Shown: piece by piece, positions 1 through 11,057 of the stretch | Layout: the number at the start of each line of letters is the position of its first letter | How positions within the stretch are numbered: the first letter of the stretch is position 1 | Made by a program: the position numbers and the translations under genes | Notes under the pieces: generated by a model | Databases searched by the model: none | Told to the model about the DNA's origin: nothing | Seen by the model: only the letters and a program-made list of their open reading frames with translations | Source: Sorex araneus | Lineage: Eukaryota; Chordata; Mammalia; Eulipotyphla; Soricidae | Length of the DNA stretch: 64,000 nucleotides | Reading direction: 5' to 3' | NCBI RefSeq assembly: GCF_027595985.1 | Contig: NC_073303.1 | Location: 20,312,675-20,376,674 of the forward strand

Positions 1-163
1 GCATCTGCCTTTGGGGCAGGCTTGGGTGCCGGTGGGAGAGCTTGAAATACAGGTGGTGGGAGGATGGAATGGTAGTGGGATTGATGTTGAAATATTGACT
101 GTAACCAATTACTGTGAACAATTCTTTGAAAGTAAAATTTTTTAAAAAATTAAAATTAAAGAA
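1..163 (+). mobile_element. L1-like 3' tail, subfamily Y
   Basis: A G-rich stretch with 'ggtggtggga', then 'actgtgaacaa' and an A-rich end. It matches the 3' ends at 900-1460 and 13610-14003. It resembles the shrew L1 3' UTR pattern in layout, but the family name is unknown to me. Confidence 0.5.
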
Positions 164-479
164 TTAACTTGCTGTGAGCTCAGACAGAAGCTTGTGTGCC
201 TTCCAGAACAACCAGCATGCAAGGAAGTATCTGCTGACTCTCTTGCAGTCGGAAATATCCCAGCAGAGAATTTTAAAAAAATAATAAATTTAAAGGTCCA
301 AAAGTCCTATTGTATGATCCCAGAAAACACTGGTTTCAAAAATATATCTAATGATACTGACAAGGACATAAAGCAAAGGGATCCCTTCATTCATTGCTCA
401 TGAGAAGGTGAAATAATGTAGTCCTAAGGAAATCAGTTTAGCAGGTTCTCAAAAACAATTGAACGTGACTACTAAGTCA

Positions 480-895
480 TCGGACAACTCCCCTTCTAGG
501 TATGTATGTGAAAGAATTGACAATGTTCTTAACAGCACTCTTCATAACAGCCAAGTGCTGGGAACAGTCCAAAAGCCTACTTACTGATTGATGAAGCATA
601 TTTGTACAATGATAGAAATTTCCAAAAAAAATGAAATACTACAATATGCATGAACCTCAAAAACATTAAGCTCCATGGAAAATGTCAAACACACCCCAAA
701 AAATCACGTTGTATGATCTTGTTGATAGGAAATATCCAGAATAAGAAGCACTATGGAGACAGAAGCCAGACTGAGGGTTGTTAAGGGTTGGGAACAGGGG
801 AGAGAGGGAGGAAATTGTGTAATAAGCACAGAATTTCCTTTTGAGATGATGCAAAAGCTTTGTCCTTAGGTAAAGGTGATGGTTTTTTAAAGCCA
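480..895 (+). mobile_element. Old L1 ORF2 3' end and 3' UTR relic
   Basis: It follows the usual order of an ancient mammalian L1 end: 'cttcataacagccaag', a 'tggaacagtccaaaagcc' equivalent, 'gaacctcaaaaacatt', a 'gtatgat' stretch, then the G-rich 3' UTR around 770-810. It is highly decayed and has no open frame. Confidence 0.6.
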
Positions 896-899
896 TGGA

Positions 900-1460
900 A
901 TTGTTTGCTTTAATCTACAGCCATGTGACATCTCAAACTCCCAACACTGATAGACCAGTAGTAGCACACCAGGTTGGATGGGACCTAATGTAGAAGGCAA
1001 CCAATCTCGATTAACAGAGCATAACAGAGAAGGCTACCCTGTAACAAAACCTTAGTGATCTCTTATACAAGGACTTCATGGTTCCATGGTGAGATACAAG
1101 AATTTTCACAAATCTGTTTCTAAGCAAACATTTTTTGATCATTCTGTTGGCAATGCATTGATAACAAGCAACATAAAACAAATTATTGCCTGCTACGGGA
1201 ACAACCTCAAGGGGTGGTTGGGAAAACTGGAAACAATCGTGGAGTGAAGGTACAATGGTGATGGGACCCGTGTTGGAATACTGAATGCCTGTAAAATATC
1301 ATCATGAACAACTTTGTAAACCACAGTGTTTGTGCTGGTGCTGGATGCTGGTACCCTGGTGGGGGCTGTGTGTTGGAACACTGTATGACTGAAACTAATC
1401 ATCAACAGCTTTGTAGGGTCTATTTCACAGTGAGTCAATAAAATATAAAGTATTTTTTGA
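900..1460 (+). mobile_element. L1-like 3' end, subfamily Y (long copy)
   Basis: It shares blocks with 13255-13510 and 13610-14003: 'gtgatctcttatacaagg' near 1050, 'agatacaagaattttcaca', 'gtgttggaatactgaatg' near 1271, and 'gaacaactttgtaaa'. It ends in 'gagtcaataaaat' (polyadenylation-like). The distal part (1320-1440) looks like a second, partly repeated 3' end. Confidence 0.5.
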
Positions 1461-1488
1461 ATAAGATCATTTTCATATTTTTAAAATG

Positions 1489-1665
1489 TCTTTTTTTTTT
1501 TTGCATTTTGGGACACATTCAGCATTGCACAGGGGTTACTCCTGGCTCTGCACTCAGGAATTACTCCAGGTGGTGATCAGGGAACCATACGGGATGCTGA
1601 GGATTGAACCCAGGTTGGCCGCATGCAAGGCAAACGTCCTACCCTCTGTAGTATCACTCCAGCCC
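1489..1665 (-). mobile_element. SINE A form, reverse
   Basis: Starts with a T-run, then 'ggttactcctggctctgcac', and ends at 'ctccagccc'. It lies head to head with the forward SINE at 1700-1890, with about 35 bp between. Confidence 0.9.
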
Positions 1666-1699
1666 AAAATAAAAATTAAAAAAAAAAAAACAGTATTTA

Positions 1700-1890
1700 G
1701 GGGCTGGAGCAATAGCACAGTGGGTAGGGCATTTACCTTGCATGCGGCCGACCGGGGTTCGAATCCCAGCATCCCATATGGTCCCCTGAGCACTGCCAGG
1801 AGTAATTCCTGAGTGCAGAGCCAGGATCCTGTAACCCCTGAGCATTGCTGGGTGTGACCCAAAAAAAGCAAAAAAAAAAAAAAAAAAAAA
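1700..1890 (+). mobile_element. SINE A form, forward
   Basis: Full length: 'gggctggagcaatagcac', B-box-like 'ggttcgaatccc', 'gggtgtgaccca' and a 20-A tail. It forms an inverted pair with the SINE at 1489-1665. Confidence 0.92.
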
Positions 1891-2079
1891 CCAGTGTTTA
1901 TGTAAAGTGTAAGGGCAATTATATGCTTTAAAATGGTAAACTTCTGCAAGATTCCAGCATGCTTGGGTCTAGGGTGACCTGGTGCATTTCTACAGTGCTT
2001 GCAAGAACATTATGAAATGATTTGAGGCCTTGCTCTACTCCACCCAGAGCAAAGTTATAGAAATTTTATGATTTAAAAT

Positions 2080-2272
2080 AAAAAAAAATAGGGGTGGGAG
2101 TGGTGGGAGGGGTACCGGGATTATTGGTGGTGGAGAATGGGCACTGGTGGAGGGATGGGTACTCGATCATTGTATGACTGAAACATAAGCACGGAAGTTT
2201 GTAAGTCTGTAACTGTACCCCACGGTGATTCATAAAAAAAATTAAAATTAAAATTAAAAAAAGAAAAAATAA
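2080..2272 (+). mobile_element. L1 3' UTR end (shrew-type)
   Basis: Carries 'ggtggtggagaatgggcact', 'ggagggatgggtactcgatc', 'attgtatgactgaaac', 'gtctgtaactg' and an A-rich tail, the same order as the end of the intron 2 L1 family. Confidence 0.7.
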
Positions 2273-2577
2273 AACAGCAAACTTAATGTGCATTTTATAT
2301 CAAAAATAAATTTTAAGTGGTCAAAAATATATTAAATGACTCATCACTTTAGTAACTAGTTAGTAGTTCCGAGTGACAGAAATATTGCAGTGTAAGCAAT
2401 TTTCATATGTTCCTTATATATTTAAGTAATCAAATTTTAAAGCATTTCTTTTTACAGTTGATTATATTTAAATCATTAGCGAGTTTTAATAATTTTATGA
2501 TTACTCCTGCAATCTTTTAGGTGACCTCTGATTATCCTTGTGCAAATAATCAGGTTGAATATGAGGAAAAAATGTCT

Positions 2578-2666
2578 TGAGTGGGGAATGAAAACTCAGC
2601 AGTAGAGCACTTGTCTTGCACATGTGAGGCGCTGGTTTTGATCCTTAGCACCATGAAAAAAAAAAT
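2578..2666 (+). mobile_element. Short tRNA-like SINE with poly(A)
   Basis: An 80-bp tRNA-like block with 'cagcagtagagcacttgtc' (A-box region) and 'gcgctggttttgatcctt' (B-box region), then 'agcaccatg' and ten A's. It lacks the A-form body, so it is either a head-only SINE or a tRNA-Ala/ID-like retroposon. Confidence 0.5.
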
Positions 2667-2965
2667 CATGCCAGGTTAACAATGTTTACCTACTGCACAA
2701 GAGTGGAAAGAAGGAAGTAAGTTAGAATGGGTTTTAAAAAAGTAAGGACTTTGAAATAACTGTCAATATATTTCTTATTTCACCAATCACTGATACACAT
2801 ATTTTTACGTTTTAATAGTGTTGAAATTGAGATGTCTCTTACCATCATTGAGACCATATGATCACTCAAATTTGCTTCCTATATCAAAAAGTGCCACTTG
2901 GGTATTAGAGATCCCCAGAGAAAACCCCAGAGACAATTGTGGATTGCTTTTTAAGTACATTCTTG

Positions 2966-3105
2966 AGAGCCAGAATAAAGGATTAGGTGTCTGCCTTGCA
3001 TGTGGCTGATTCCAGTTCTACTATCAGCCCCGCCAGCTAAGCACAGAGCCAGGAAAAGCCCAGAACACCACTGGGTGTGACCCCCAATTCAAAAATATAA
3101 AAATA
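2966..3105 (+). mobile_element. Decayed SINE A form, forward
   Basis: Diverged from the consensus but with 'tgccttgcatgtggctgatt', 'gcacagagccagga' and 'actgggtgtgaccccc'. It is directly followed by a younger copy. Confidence 0.65.
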
Positions 3106-3299
3106 GGGGGGCTGGAGCAATAGCACAGTGGGTAGGGCGTTTGCCTTGCACGCATCAGCCAACCTGGGTTCGATTCCCAGCATCCCATATGGTCCTTCAA
3201 GCACCACCAGGAGTAATTCCTGAGTGCAGAGCCAGGAGTAACCCCTGAGCATTGCTGGGTGTGACCCAATGAAAAATTTAAAAAATAAATAAATAAATA
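3106..3299 (+). mobile_element. SINE A form, forward
   Basis: Near-consensus head and body. The tail has become (AAAT)n. Confidence 0.9.
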
Positions 3300-3671
3300 T
3301 CTCACCCATCTCCCATTGACTTATCACCGGAGACTCCTAAGAAATCCACACACCTGCACTTTTGAAGCAAGGGGACCCAAAGCAAGGGGAGCAGATGGAA
3401 TTTGGGAGAGGAACGTTGTCCACTGTGCAGAAGAGAATCCGGCTAGGGCAAGTCGCAAGAGAACAGAGGGACAGAACTTTGGAAACACCCAAATCCCCAG
3501 GACTCCACAGGAGTCTTCCACAAAGGCGATCCACGTGCCCCTGGACCCTGAACTCAGCAATCTTTAATACTCAGCAATTCTCCAGGCTCTGCCCCTTGCT
3601 GATCCAGGGAATTCTGTCTCTGTGGGCTGCAGATAGAGCAGGTGTCCGAAGCTCAGAGTAGGAGGGTGTGA

Positions 3672-3925
3672 AATGTGATGGCCTCTCAGTATCTGTATTG
3701 CAAACCATAACACCCAAAAGCAGAGAGAGAGTATGGGGGAAATTGTCTGCCATGGAGGCAGGGGAGAATTGGAAAGGAGGCGGGGAGGGGGGGTGTTACT
3801 GGGAAACATAGGTGGTGGAGAATGTGCACTGGTGGAGGGATGGGTGTTCTATCAATGTATGACTGAAACTCCAACATGAAAGCTTTGTAACTGTATCTCA
3901 CGGTGATTCAAAAAAAAAAAGTAGG
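3672..3925 (+). mobile_element. L1 3' UTR end (shrew-type)
   Basis: Contains 'tctgtattgcaaaccataac', 'agagagagagtatggggg', 'gtctgccatggaggcag', 'atgtgcactggtggaggga' and 'tgtatctcacggtgattca' before poly(A). The same order occurs after L1 ORF2 in intron 2. Confidence 0.75.
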
Positions 3926-4259
3926 AGGGTATAGTCACAAGGGGAGAAGGTCATGACAGTGTCAATGCCTGGACCGTCTCAGTCTGCCAGGATCATTGTG
4001 ACAGCAGTCCAGAGACCATATTGTCTGGATCTACTCTCAGCGAGATCCTGAGAAAGCCCTGCATGGGGCATGGTCACACAGCGACAATGCATGCGGGATA
4101 GAAGAAACCCGAGCCACAAGTCCACTTGGGGTTTCCTGTTGTAAGAAGTTCCTTGCACTTATCAGTGGCTCCTGACGCGAGAGAACATATATCTAGCGTC
4201 TGCCCTAAGAGGAAGGAAGCCTGCTCTGATCTCTTGGGACAGGATGCTGTGTGCAGCCT

Positions 4260-4727
4260 TTGGTTGCAGTGCATGCCCCTAGTTTAACAAGACATATCTT
4301 TTTCTGCATCTAGACTGTGAGCTGTACTACGACTATGTGCTGCCCAGGGAGGGATTCTCCCTCACCACCCTGTTTTTCTTCGAGGAAAATGGCGGCGGCG
4401 GCAGCATCCACATGGCGAGAGCCACCCCCTAAGACTTCCACCCAGAGGTATGATCTTTGCAATATTGTGGCTCATAGGTGATCATGGGAAGGGGGTGTTA
4501 CCGGCACGCCCTCAGCCCAGATGAGATCCAGAGCTGCTGCTCACGAAACAGACCCTGTGCTCCTAAAGACTATGATCCAAGAGGTCTTCTAACCCGTTTT
4601 GGCACCCAGAGCGGCTTCTTACAGAAATGCATCTAGACTGTGAACTGAACTAAAATATCAGAAATCCAAAACCGCGCGGCCACGCGAGCTCATAGAATCT
4701 TCATTCTCAGCAATAAAAAGAAAAAAA
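4260..4727 (+). mobile_element. L1 3' end subfamily Z, upstream part
   Basis: At least 4640-4727 aligns with 24680-24760: 'tcttcattctcagcaat' is shared. It includes a GGC-rich stretch around 4388-4405. The part before 4640 has no second copy here, so its membership is uncertain. It is interrupted by the SINE at 4728-4900. Confidence 0.45.
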
Positions 4728-4900
4728 TTTTTTTTTGCTTTTTGGGTCACACCTGGCAGTGCACAGGGGTTAATCCTGGCTCTGCACTCAGGAATTACCC
4801 CTGGCAGTGCTCAGGGGACCATATGGGGTGCTGGGAATCGAACCCGGGTCGGCCACGTGCAAAGCAAACACCCTACCCGCTGTGCTATCGCTCCAGCCCC
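4728..4900 (-). mobile_element. SINE A form, reverse
   Basis: Full-length reverse copy inserted in the subfamily Z L1 end. An 'aaaagaaa' motif occurs on both sides and may be the TSD. Confidence 0.9.
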
Positions 4901-5235
4901 AAAAGAAATTATTAAATGATGCCTTTTCAGCAGGCCTGATTGTTGGGGGGAAATCCCAAACAATAATGGTGAGTTCTCTATTGAAATATTGAATGTATTC
5001 AAAGTATAGAGAGAATAAAATGAAGATCATTAGCTACTTAAGTGGGGGATGGGTTGGAGGGAGGTATATTGGGGTTCTTGGTGGTGGAACATGTGCCCTG
5101 GTGAAGGGTTTGGGGGTTCAGTCATTATATGACTGAGACTTAAACCTGAAAACTTTGTATTTTTTTTACGGTGAGTCGATATAATAAAATAAAATTTTTT
5201 TAAAATAAAATTAAAATTAAAAAAAGACATCTTTT
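4901..5235 (+). mobile_element. L1 3' end subfamily Z, distal part
   Basis: Contains 'ccttttcagcagg', 'gaaatattgaatgt', 'ttcttggtggtggaa', 'gactgagacttaaacctg', 'aactttgta' and an A-rich tail. All recur in order at 24770-25098. Confidence 0.65.
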
Positions 5236-5340
5236 TCTTCATGGTTTCCTCAGTCCCTTATATTGCTGAAATTATATTCAAGATTCAGCTGGAATTGGAT
5301 TTCCAAACCAGGTTATGATTCTCAGGATATGTAAGTATCT

Positions 5341-5513
5341 TTTTTTTTTCTTTTTGGGTCACACCTGGCAATGTACAGGGGTTACTCCTGGCTCGAACAC
5401 TCAGGAATTACTCTTGGCGGTGCTCAGACGACCATATGGGATGTTGGGAATTGAATCCAGGTCAGCCACATGCAAGGCAAATGCCCTACCTGCTGTGCTA
5501 ACGATACAGCTCC
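5341..5513 (-). mobile_element. SINE A form, reverse
   Basis: Reverse copy flanked by AAGTATC at 5333-5339 and 5514-5520. Confidence 0.88.
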
Positions 5514-5838
5514 AAGTATCCATTTTTTAATGAAAGCATAAAAATAAATAAAGAGGAATGTGTGTGTGTAAGGACAAGCATCCAAAGTACTACATGATGA
5601 TCATCAGGTAAGGTGCAAAACAAGCTCAATGGAACTAGAATATTCATCTTGAATGCTGGTGTTTTACCCAGTACTTAAGAGCAACATGGTCACACTCCAA
5701 AAAAGCCAAGTGTCCCTATGTGCATATCATTACTTACTCAAACTGCTCCTTGGAGGCCCTTTGCTACAGCAAGGCACTCTGGTTAGCACAGGGACACCCC
5801 GGGCCTCAGACATGTGCCATACTTGAAGTGTGAAAGGG

Positions 5839-6003
5839 ATGCTGGAGATACAGAGCATCAGATACTTGCCCTGCACGTGGTCAACCCAGGTTCGATCCCA
5901 GGTACCCAATACAGTCCCCTGAGAATATCAGAAGTGCAGAAGTGACCCCTGGAGAGCCAGGGGTAAGCCCTGAGTACCACCAGCTGTGGCCCAAAAACAA
6001 AAA
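5839..6003 (+). mobile_element. Older SINE A form, forward
   Basis: Diverged head 'gctggagatacagagcatc', B-box-like 'ggttcgatccc' and tail 'gtggcccaaaaacaaaaag'. Confidence 0.75.
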
Positions 6004-6439
6004 GTGTGGAAGGAGAAAGAAGACTCTGTCATCACCGAAGTGACGATTTCTTTACAATCATTTGTGTTAGGAAGAAAAAGCACACAGCATTGGTAGTGAT
6101 GTTTCAAAGGACAAGAAAGGTCGCTCTCTGAAGATATGAGTCCCCATCAGAGCTTGGAGGACGGAAGGGGTGACATTGGCACAAAGACTGTGTGTTCCGG
6201 GCTGGTGGACCAGAAAGAAGGCATTTTCTACTAGTTCAAACTCTAAATGATGCTGAAACCAGCCACAAAGAGCATCCCAGAAAGACCATGGGTGCCTCCC
6301 CGGATCTTTACTGTGCTATGGCCTCTGGCCTTGTCTGAAATTCCCCAATCTGGAGATCCGCAACTCAGCGCTCGAGCTTCAGTTAATGCCATGGGCTCTT
6401 TGAAGCTTTTGCTGGTTCCAGGAAGCCTTAGGTACTCCC

Positions 6440-6510
6440 TCAGCCGTGGACCTTGTGCATTCCTGGCACATCGCAGACACTTGTTAAATATTCATTGGAT
6501 GTTTAGTGTA
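6440..6510 (+). mobile_element. Ancient L2/MIR-type 3' end
   Basis: 'cattcctggcacatcgcag' and 'cacttgttaaatattcattg' match the old mammalian pattern of a 'cctggcacatagtaggca' block followed by an A/T block. Short, so family-level only. Confidence 0.5.
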
Positions 6511-6979
6511 AAAAAGGAAGAGCACATTACTCAGTACCCTTTATTTCTTTTTCAAATCCAGCCCTCTTCTTGACTTTGGAATCCCTGCAAGCACAGCGTG
6601 TGACTTGCGTCCTCTGGTGCTTGATTTGAGATGCTTTTAAAAATGCATGGAATGAATGATTGATGCCAGGGTATAGGAACACGAAGAGACACTGTTTCAA
6701 CATAAATTGAGGCAGGGCTGTGGAAGGATTTAACTGTGATTTCAAGAATTTTGGATCTCACTAGGTAGGATGTGGGTTACCAGAATTTGCATGAGACTGA
6801 TAGTGCTTTATTAAGATAACTCCTGTCCACAGAGTGCAAGATAGGTGGGAGTGGGGAGAAACTGAAGGGGAGCAGGACAGATGGGAAATTACCTAGATCA
6901 GCTGTAGCAGGAAGGGGCGGGAGATGGTGTGGTCCATATACATTGTGGAAGACTGCACAGAAAAAAAAATAAAAGGTGA

Positions 6980-7100
6980 GATCTAGCAGCTAGCTGCAAC
7001 ATGGATGGAAGGAGGGCATCATGTTAAATGAAGTCAGAGAACAAATACCAGATAATCTCACTCCTCTGAAGTATCTAAAGAAACAAAACAAAGGAATTGA
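6980..7100 (+). mobile_element. L1 ORF2 end relic
   Basis: 'gcaacatggatggaagg', 'gttaaatgaagtcagaga' and 'aataccagataatctcactc' follow the end of L1 ORF2. The purine microsatellite lies 70 bp downstream. Confidence 0.5.
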
Positions 7101-7167
7101 CAGTATTGACGGATGATAAGCCCTTAATCTTTGATTGTCAAACTGAATTTACCAAGCAAAGGGGGGA

Positions 7168-7438
7168 GGGGGGAAGGAAGGAAGGAAGGAAGGAAGGAAG
7201 GAAGGAAGGAAGGAAGGAAGGAAGGAAGGAAGGAAGGAAGGAAGGAAGGAAGGAAGGAAGGGAGGGAGGGAGGGAGGGAGGGAGGGAGGGAGGGAGGGAG
7301 GGAGGGAGGGAGGGAGGGAGGGAGGGAGGGAGGGAGGAAGGAAGGAAGGAAGGAAGGAAGGAAGGAAGGAAGGAAGGAAGGAAGGGAGGGAGGGAGGGAG
7401 GGAGGGAGGGAGGGAGGGAGGGAGGGAGGGAGGGAGGG
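7168..7438. repeat. (GGAA)n/(GGGA)n microsatellite
   Basis: About 270 bp of uninterrupted purine tetranucleotides in four blocks: GGAA, GGGA (from about 7259), GGAA (from about 7336), GGGA (from about 7384). Open frames across it (KEGR repeats, or LPSF on the other strand) are artefacts. Confidence 0.97.
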
Positions 7439-8314
7439 CAAACTGGGGTGGAGCAGTGTCACTATCAGGTCAAACAAGTCACACAGGAGAGGCATTTGCC
7501 ACTAGGGGCTGCTGCTTATATCCGCTCCCTCTAATGCTTCCTAAGAATTCTCCAGAGGCACAAGTTTCCTAGTTGGGTAATTAAAAACTACTAACATTCT
7601 CCAGAGACTATCTAAGGCATTCTGCCCTCGATAATTTTTCCAGTTTGGGCTTGGCAAAGGGGTAAGACAGCTCTGCAATGATTCCTTTTTGGTTAAGGTC
7701 CATCAGTTTCAAGTTGAATAAGCACCAAGCGAAACAACCGCTTAATAGCCCCAGCAACACCAGTAACCAAGCTCCACCCTACCAGCCTCTGGGTTCTGGC
7801 TTCCCTCTGATAACGATAGTTAATGTTTCATTTTTATGACTGCATTCCCCTGCAGTTTTTAATTACCAATACAAGAGGCAATGCGGTGGGTTTATTTATT
7901 CATTAAAAGTAAATAAAATGAGAAAAGGGGAACATATAAAATTACCACATTCTAGTTTTCATACCAGAAGTTCAGAAATAGAAAATGCAAGACTCTGAAC
8001 ACTTGTGAGTGTTAATTTTTCTGCCCTGCATATGTTTTAAAAGATGTTTCAAATCTAATCCTGAATCTAAAGTAATCATTCATAATGTAGGTGGATTAGC
8101 ATTAGCATGATTTATCTTCTGATTTTTTTTTAAAAAGTCATGAACAATATTTATGAGTGACTTTTCTGTGTCCTCCCAAAAATTCATGAAGGCCCATTAT
8201 ATGCCAACTGTTTTATCTCTTCATCTATCTAAAACTTTAATCTTTGCTAAACTTCTACAAGGTGTTCTATCATCTCTATTTTGCTTTGGGGGGTTGTTTT
8301 TTGTTTGTTTCTTT

Positions 8315-8487
8315 GCTTTTTGCTTTTTGGGCCACACCTGGAGTTGCTCAGAGATTGTTCCTGGTTCTGCACTCAGGAATTACTCCTGGTGGTGCTCAGG
8401 GGGCCATATGGGATGCCAGGGATCCAACACAGCTTGGCCGCATGCAAGGCAAATGCCCACCCTGCTGTACTATGGCTCCGACCCCCC
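8315..8487 (-). mobile_element. SINE A form, reverse
   Basis: Reverse copy with 'ctttttgggccacacctgg', 'gcactcaggaattactcctg' and a diverged head end 'tatggctccgaccc'. Confidence 0.88.
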
Positions 8488-8694
8488 CCAACTGGCTCTA
8501 TTTTGAAATTGAAGAAACAGGCAGAGCGCAGCTCAGACATGTTCCTGTGGCCAAGGCAATGCAGCCCATTAGCAACTCAGATCTGCTCGGCTCATGTGCC
8601 TCCAGCTGCCCACAAGTGCTCCCCTCTGAAACTGAGCCACAGGAATACAGCTCAGTGAGAAAGCAGAACAATTCACCCTCAAATAGCAAAGTAT

Positions 8695-9209
8695 TGAGAG
8701 ATAGAGAAGCAAAGGCTGCGCCATGACAGGCTCATAAAGAAGCCAGAAGAAGCTAGGCCTAGATTTCGGTTCCAGGATTCCTGGAATTGCGAACAAATAC
8801 CTGGACTTGAGTCATGATTTCCCCAAAGTGAGATAGCCATGGTGAGGTCAACAAAGGGTTACCAATCAGATGCAGTAGGGAACCCTCCCCCCTCCCACCC
8901 CCATAACCCTTATGTAACTCTGATGCAACACTTATGTAACTCCAACTTAAAACCAACCAGCTAAGTACAAATAGTGGAAAGCCCCTCAAACTTCAGCCAA
9001 AGGAGTGGTCTTGGAAATCCCTGTTATATAATGTTATGGTATAAAATCCCCTTTTGAAACTCGAGGCCGCTGATTCCGAGAAGGCTGTCACTGTGTCGGT
9101 GAGCCGGATGAGGGCCCTGGCTCAAGCTAGCCAATAATGACCCTTTGCTTATTGCATCACACCTTGTCTTCGTGTGATTCCTCTGGGGAGATCTCACCTG
9201 GTTTTAACA
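8695..9209 (+). mobile_element. Solo LTR-like element, 515 bp, 4-bp TSD
   Basis: The block starts TGAGAG and ends TTTTAACA (5'-TG...CA-3'). It is flanked by GTAT at 8691-8694 and 9210-9213. Inside are a TATA-like 'ggtataaaatccc' near 9038 and, about 100 bp on, a polyadenylation-like 'ccaataatgac'. This is the order U3-TATA-R-U5 of a retroviral LTR. A 4-bp TSD is typical of gammaretrovirus-like (class I) ERVs (family knowledge). There is no internal region, so a solo LTR; the family is not identified. Confidence 0.72.
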
Positions 9210-9344
9210 GTATCACTAAAGCAGGTTTTCATACTGCCCGAGGGACAAAGCTAAGAACAAAGCCCAGGGGATATCCCAGTTTCAATGAGCGAAAGGAAGC
9301 TGATTCCCAGCAGTTAACCATAGAACGCCACAAATGAACACACT

Positions 9345-9815
9345 CACTTTAAAATCAGTTCTTTTTCACTGCACTCATTTGTGGAGTATAAAATAACATA
9401 ACATGAGACTGACACCCAAGGATAGTAGATACAAGGGCCAGGAAGATTACTCCATAGTTGGAAGCCTGCCTCGTGGGCGGAGGGTAGAAGGCAGCTGGAA
9501 CAGAGAAGGGATCACTAAGAAAATGATGGTTGGAGGAATTGGTCGGGATGGGAGATGCATGCTAAAAGTAGATAAAGGACCAAACATGATGACCGCTCAG
9601 TGTATGTATTGCAAACCATAAATGTCCAAAAGCAGAGAGAGAGTATGGGGAATATTGTCTGCCATGGAGGCAGTGGGAGGGTGGGAAAGGTAGGGATATT
9701 GGTGGTGGGAAATGTGCACTGGTGGAGGGACGGGTGTTTGATCATTGTGTGCTTATAACTCAGACATGAAAGCTTGTAACTATCTCATGGTGATCCAATT
9801 TAAACAAACAAACAA
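9345..9815 (+). mobile_element. L1 3' UTR (shrew-type), near full length
   Basis: Starts at 'actgcactcatttgtgg' (end of ORF2 region) and runs through 'cacccaaggatagtagata', 'tgtattgcaaaccataa', 'gtctgccatggaggcag', 'gtgcactggtggaggga' and a (CAAA)n tail. This uninterrupted copy shows what is split at 16612-18150. Confidence 0.78.
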
Positions 9816-9839
9816 ACAAATAAAATCAGTTCCTTTCCC

Positions 9840-10018
9840 CCGGGCCAGAGGAATACTAGAGTAGGTAGGACGTTTGCCTTGCACTCGGCTGACTGGGGTT
9901 CGATCCCCAGCGCCCTATATGGTCTGCCAAGCCTGCCAGGAATGATCCCTGAGTACAGAGCCAAGTGTAAGTCCTGAACACTACTAGGTGTGGCCCCCAA
10001 ACCAAAATAAAACAAAAT
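9840..10018 (+). mobile_element. Older SINE A form, forward
   Basis: 'gggccagaggaatactagag', 'tgccttgcactcggctgac', 'ggttcgatccccagc', and tail 'ggtgtggcccccaaacc'. Confidence 0.82.
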
Positions 10019-10304
10019 GTAACCTCTCAGAAGGCCTGCATCAAGTGTCACTCCACAACTAGCTGGTGTTAATATTGCTGGGGACTGTTTCATAAGCAAT
10101 CTCAGACATTTGAAGTGTTTTCCCCCAGAGATAACAGTAAACGCTTTGTTATTATATGTAATGATTCTCCAAAGCACTTTAAATGACTGTTTATTAATGT
10201 TTATGATAACCCTGCAAGAGGTTTATTGCCAAGGATTGCTCTTTATATTTTCTGTCCTGTGATAATTGATGTATGGAGAGTCAGGAAGCTTGGAGAGCTT
10301 ACTA

Positions 10305-10435
10305 TATATTATCGGAGAGATAATACAGCAGGTAAGGTGTTGCCTGCCTTGCATCTAGCCAACCCAGACTCCATCCCAGGTAGCACTGTAGGGTCCCCTG
10401 GGCCCTGCCAGGAATTACCCCTGATAGAAAGCAGG
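10305..10435 (+). mobile_element. Decayed SINE A form, forward (truncated)
   Basis: Head and mid part only: 'agagataatacagcaggtaag', 'cttgcatctagccaaccc', 'gggtcccctgggccctgcc'. Confidence 0.6.
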
Positions 10436-10544
10436 AAGCTCCATCCAAACCTGGAAATTGAAATCTGGCTTCTGGATGTCATCTGGTACGCTAGTATGCC
10501 CTTGAAGACAATCATTTATTAATAAATCTATAAAAATGTACAAA

Positions 10545-10815
10545 GTATCTACCTCTTATTATAGCAACATTACTCACAACAGCCAATACTTGAAAACATG
10601 CTGTATGCCCTTCCAGAGGTCACTGGGTAAAGTAGCTGTGTAATATATACTCAATGGGATACTGTCCATCTATCCAGCACAGCATCTGTCGATGCTTGGA
10701 ACGTCCTGGATGGAACTTGAGGTGATGAAGCCAAGTGAGCTGAGCTGGGAAATAAAATGCAGGGATTGGAAGGACTCTCCCGCATGTGGAATATAAATAG
10801 TCAACACACGACAAA
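10545..10815 (+). mobile_element. L1 ORF2 3' end relic
   Basis: 'caacattactcacaacagcc', 'atatactcaatgggatactg', 'gtcctggatggaacttgagg' and 'cgcatgtggaatataaatag' follow the end of mammalian L1 ORF2. No open frame. Confidence 0.65.
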
Positions 10816-11057
10816 AATCACTCTTAGACTGGTGACCAATTAGGGAGTGGATCTGATCATGGACTGTAGTTGGCTTTGGGGCACTGAAATGTTGCCAGTT
10901 GGGGTGGGCAGGATTAGGTGCACAGCAGTGCTTGAAGCTGTGACACTATACTAGCATTAGGAACCAAATGCTAAATTAACCCAGATTTCCACCTGAAAAA
11001 TGCAGTGAGCAGAGATGTTCGGTGTTACTGCCATTTCATGATGGTGTTACTGTTAAA

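Noticed and set aside
1700..1775. tRNA genes (A and B boxes seen many times)
   Set aside because: Every instance belongs to a SINE head or a poly(A)-tailed retroposon. No clean cloverleaf with proper acceptor pairing outside a SINE was seen.
1554..1949. Recurrent peptides such as 'LWCTQELLLAVLGGPYGMLGIEP' pieces across the window
   Set aside because: These are SINE A translations seen in dozens of places, not a gene family.
7097..7534. 145-codon open frame (KEGR/EGGR repeats) and its reverse-strand partner
   Set aside because: Direct translation of the GGAA/GGGA microsatellite, open in all frames because the repeat has no stops.
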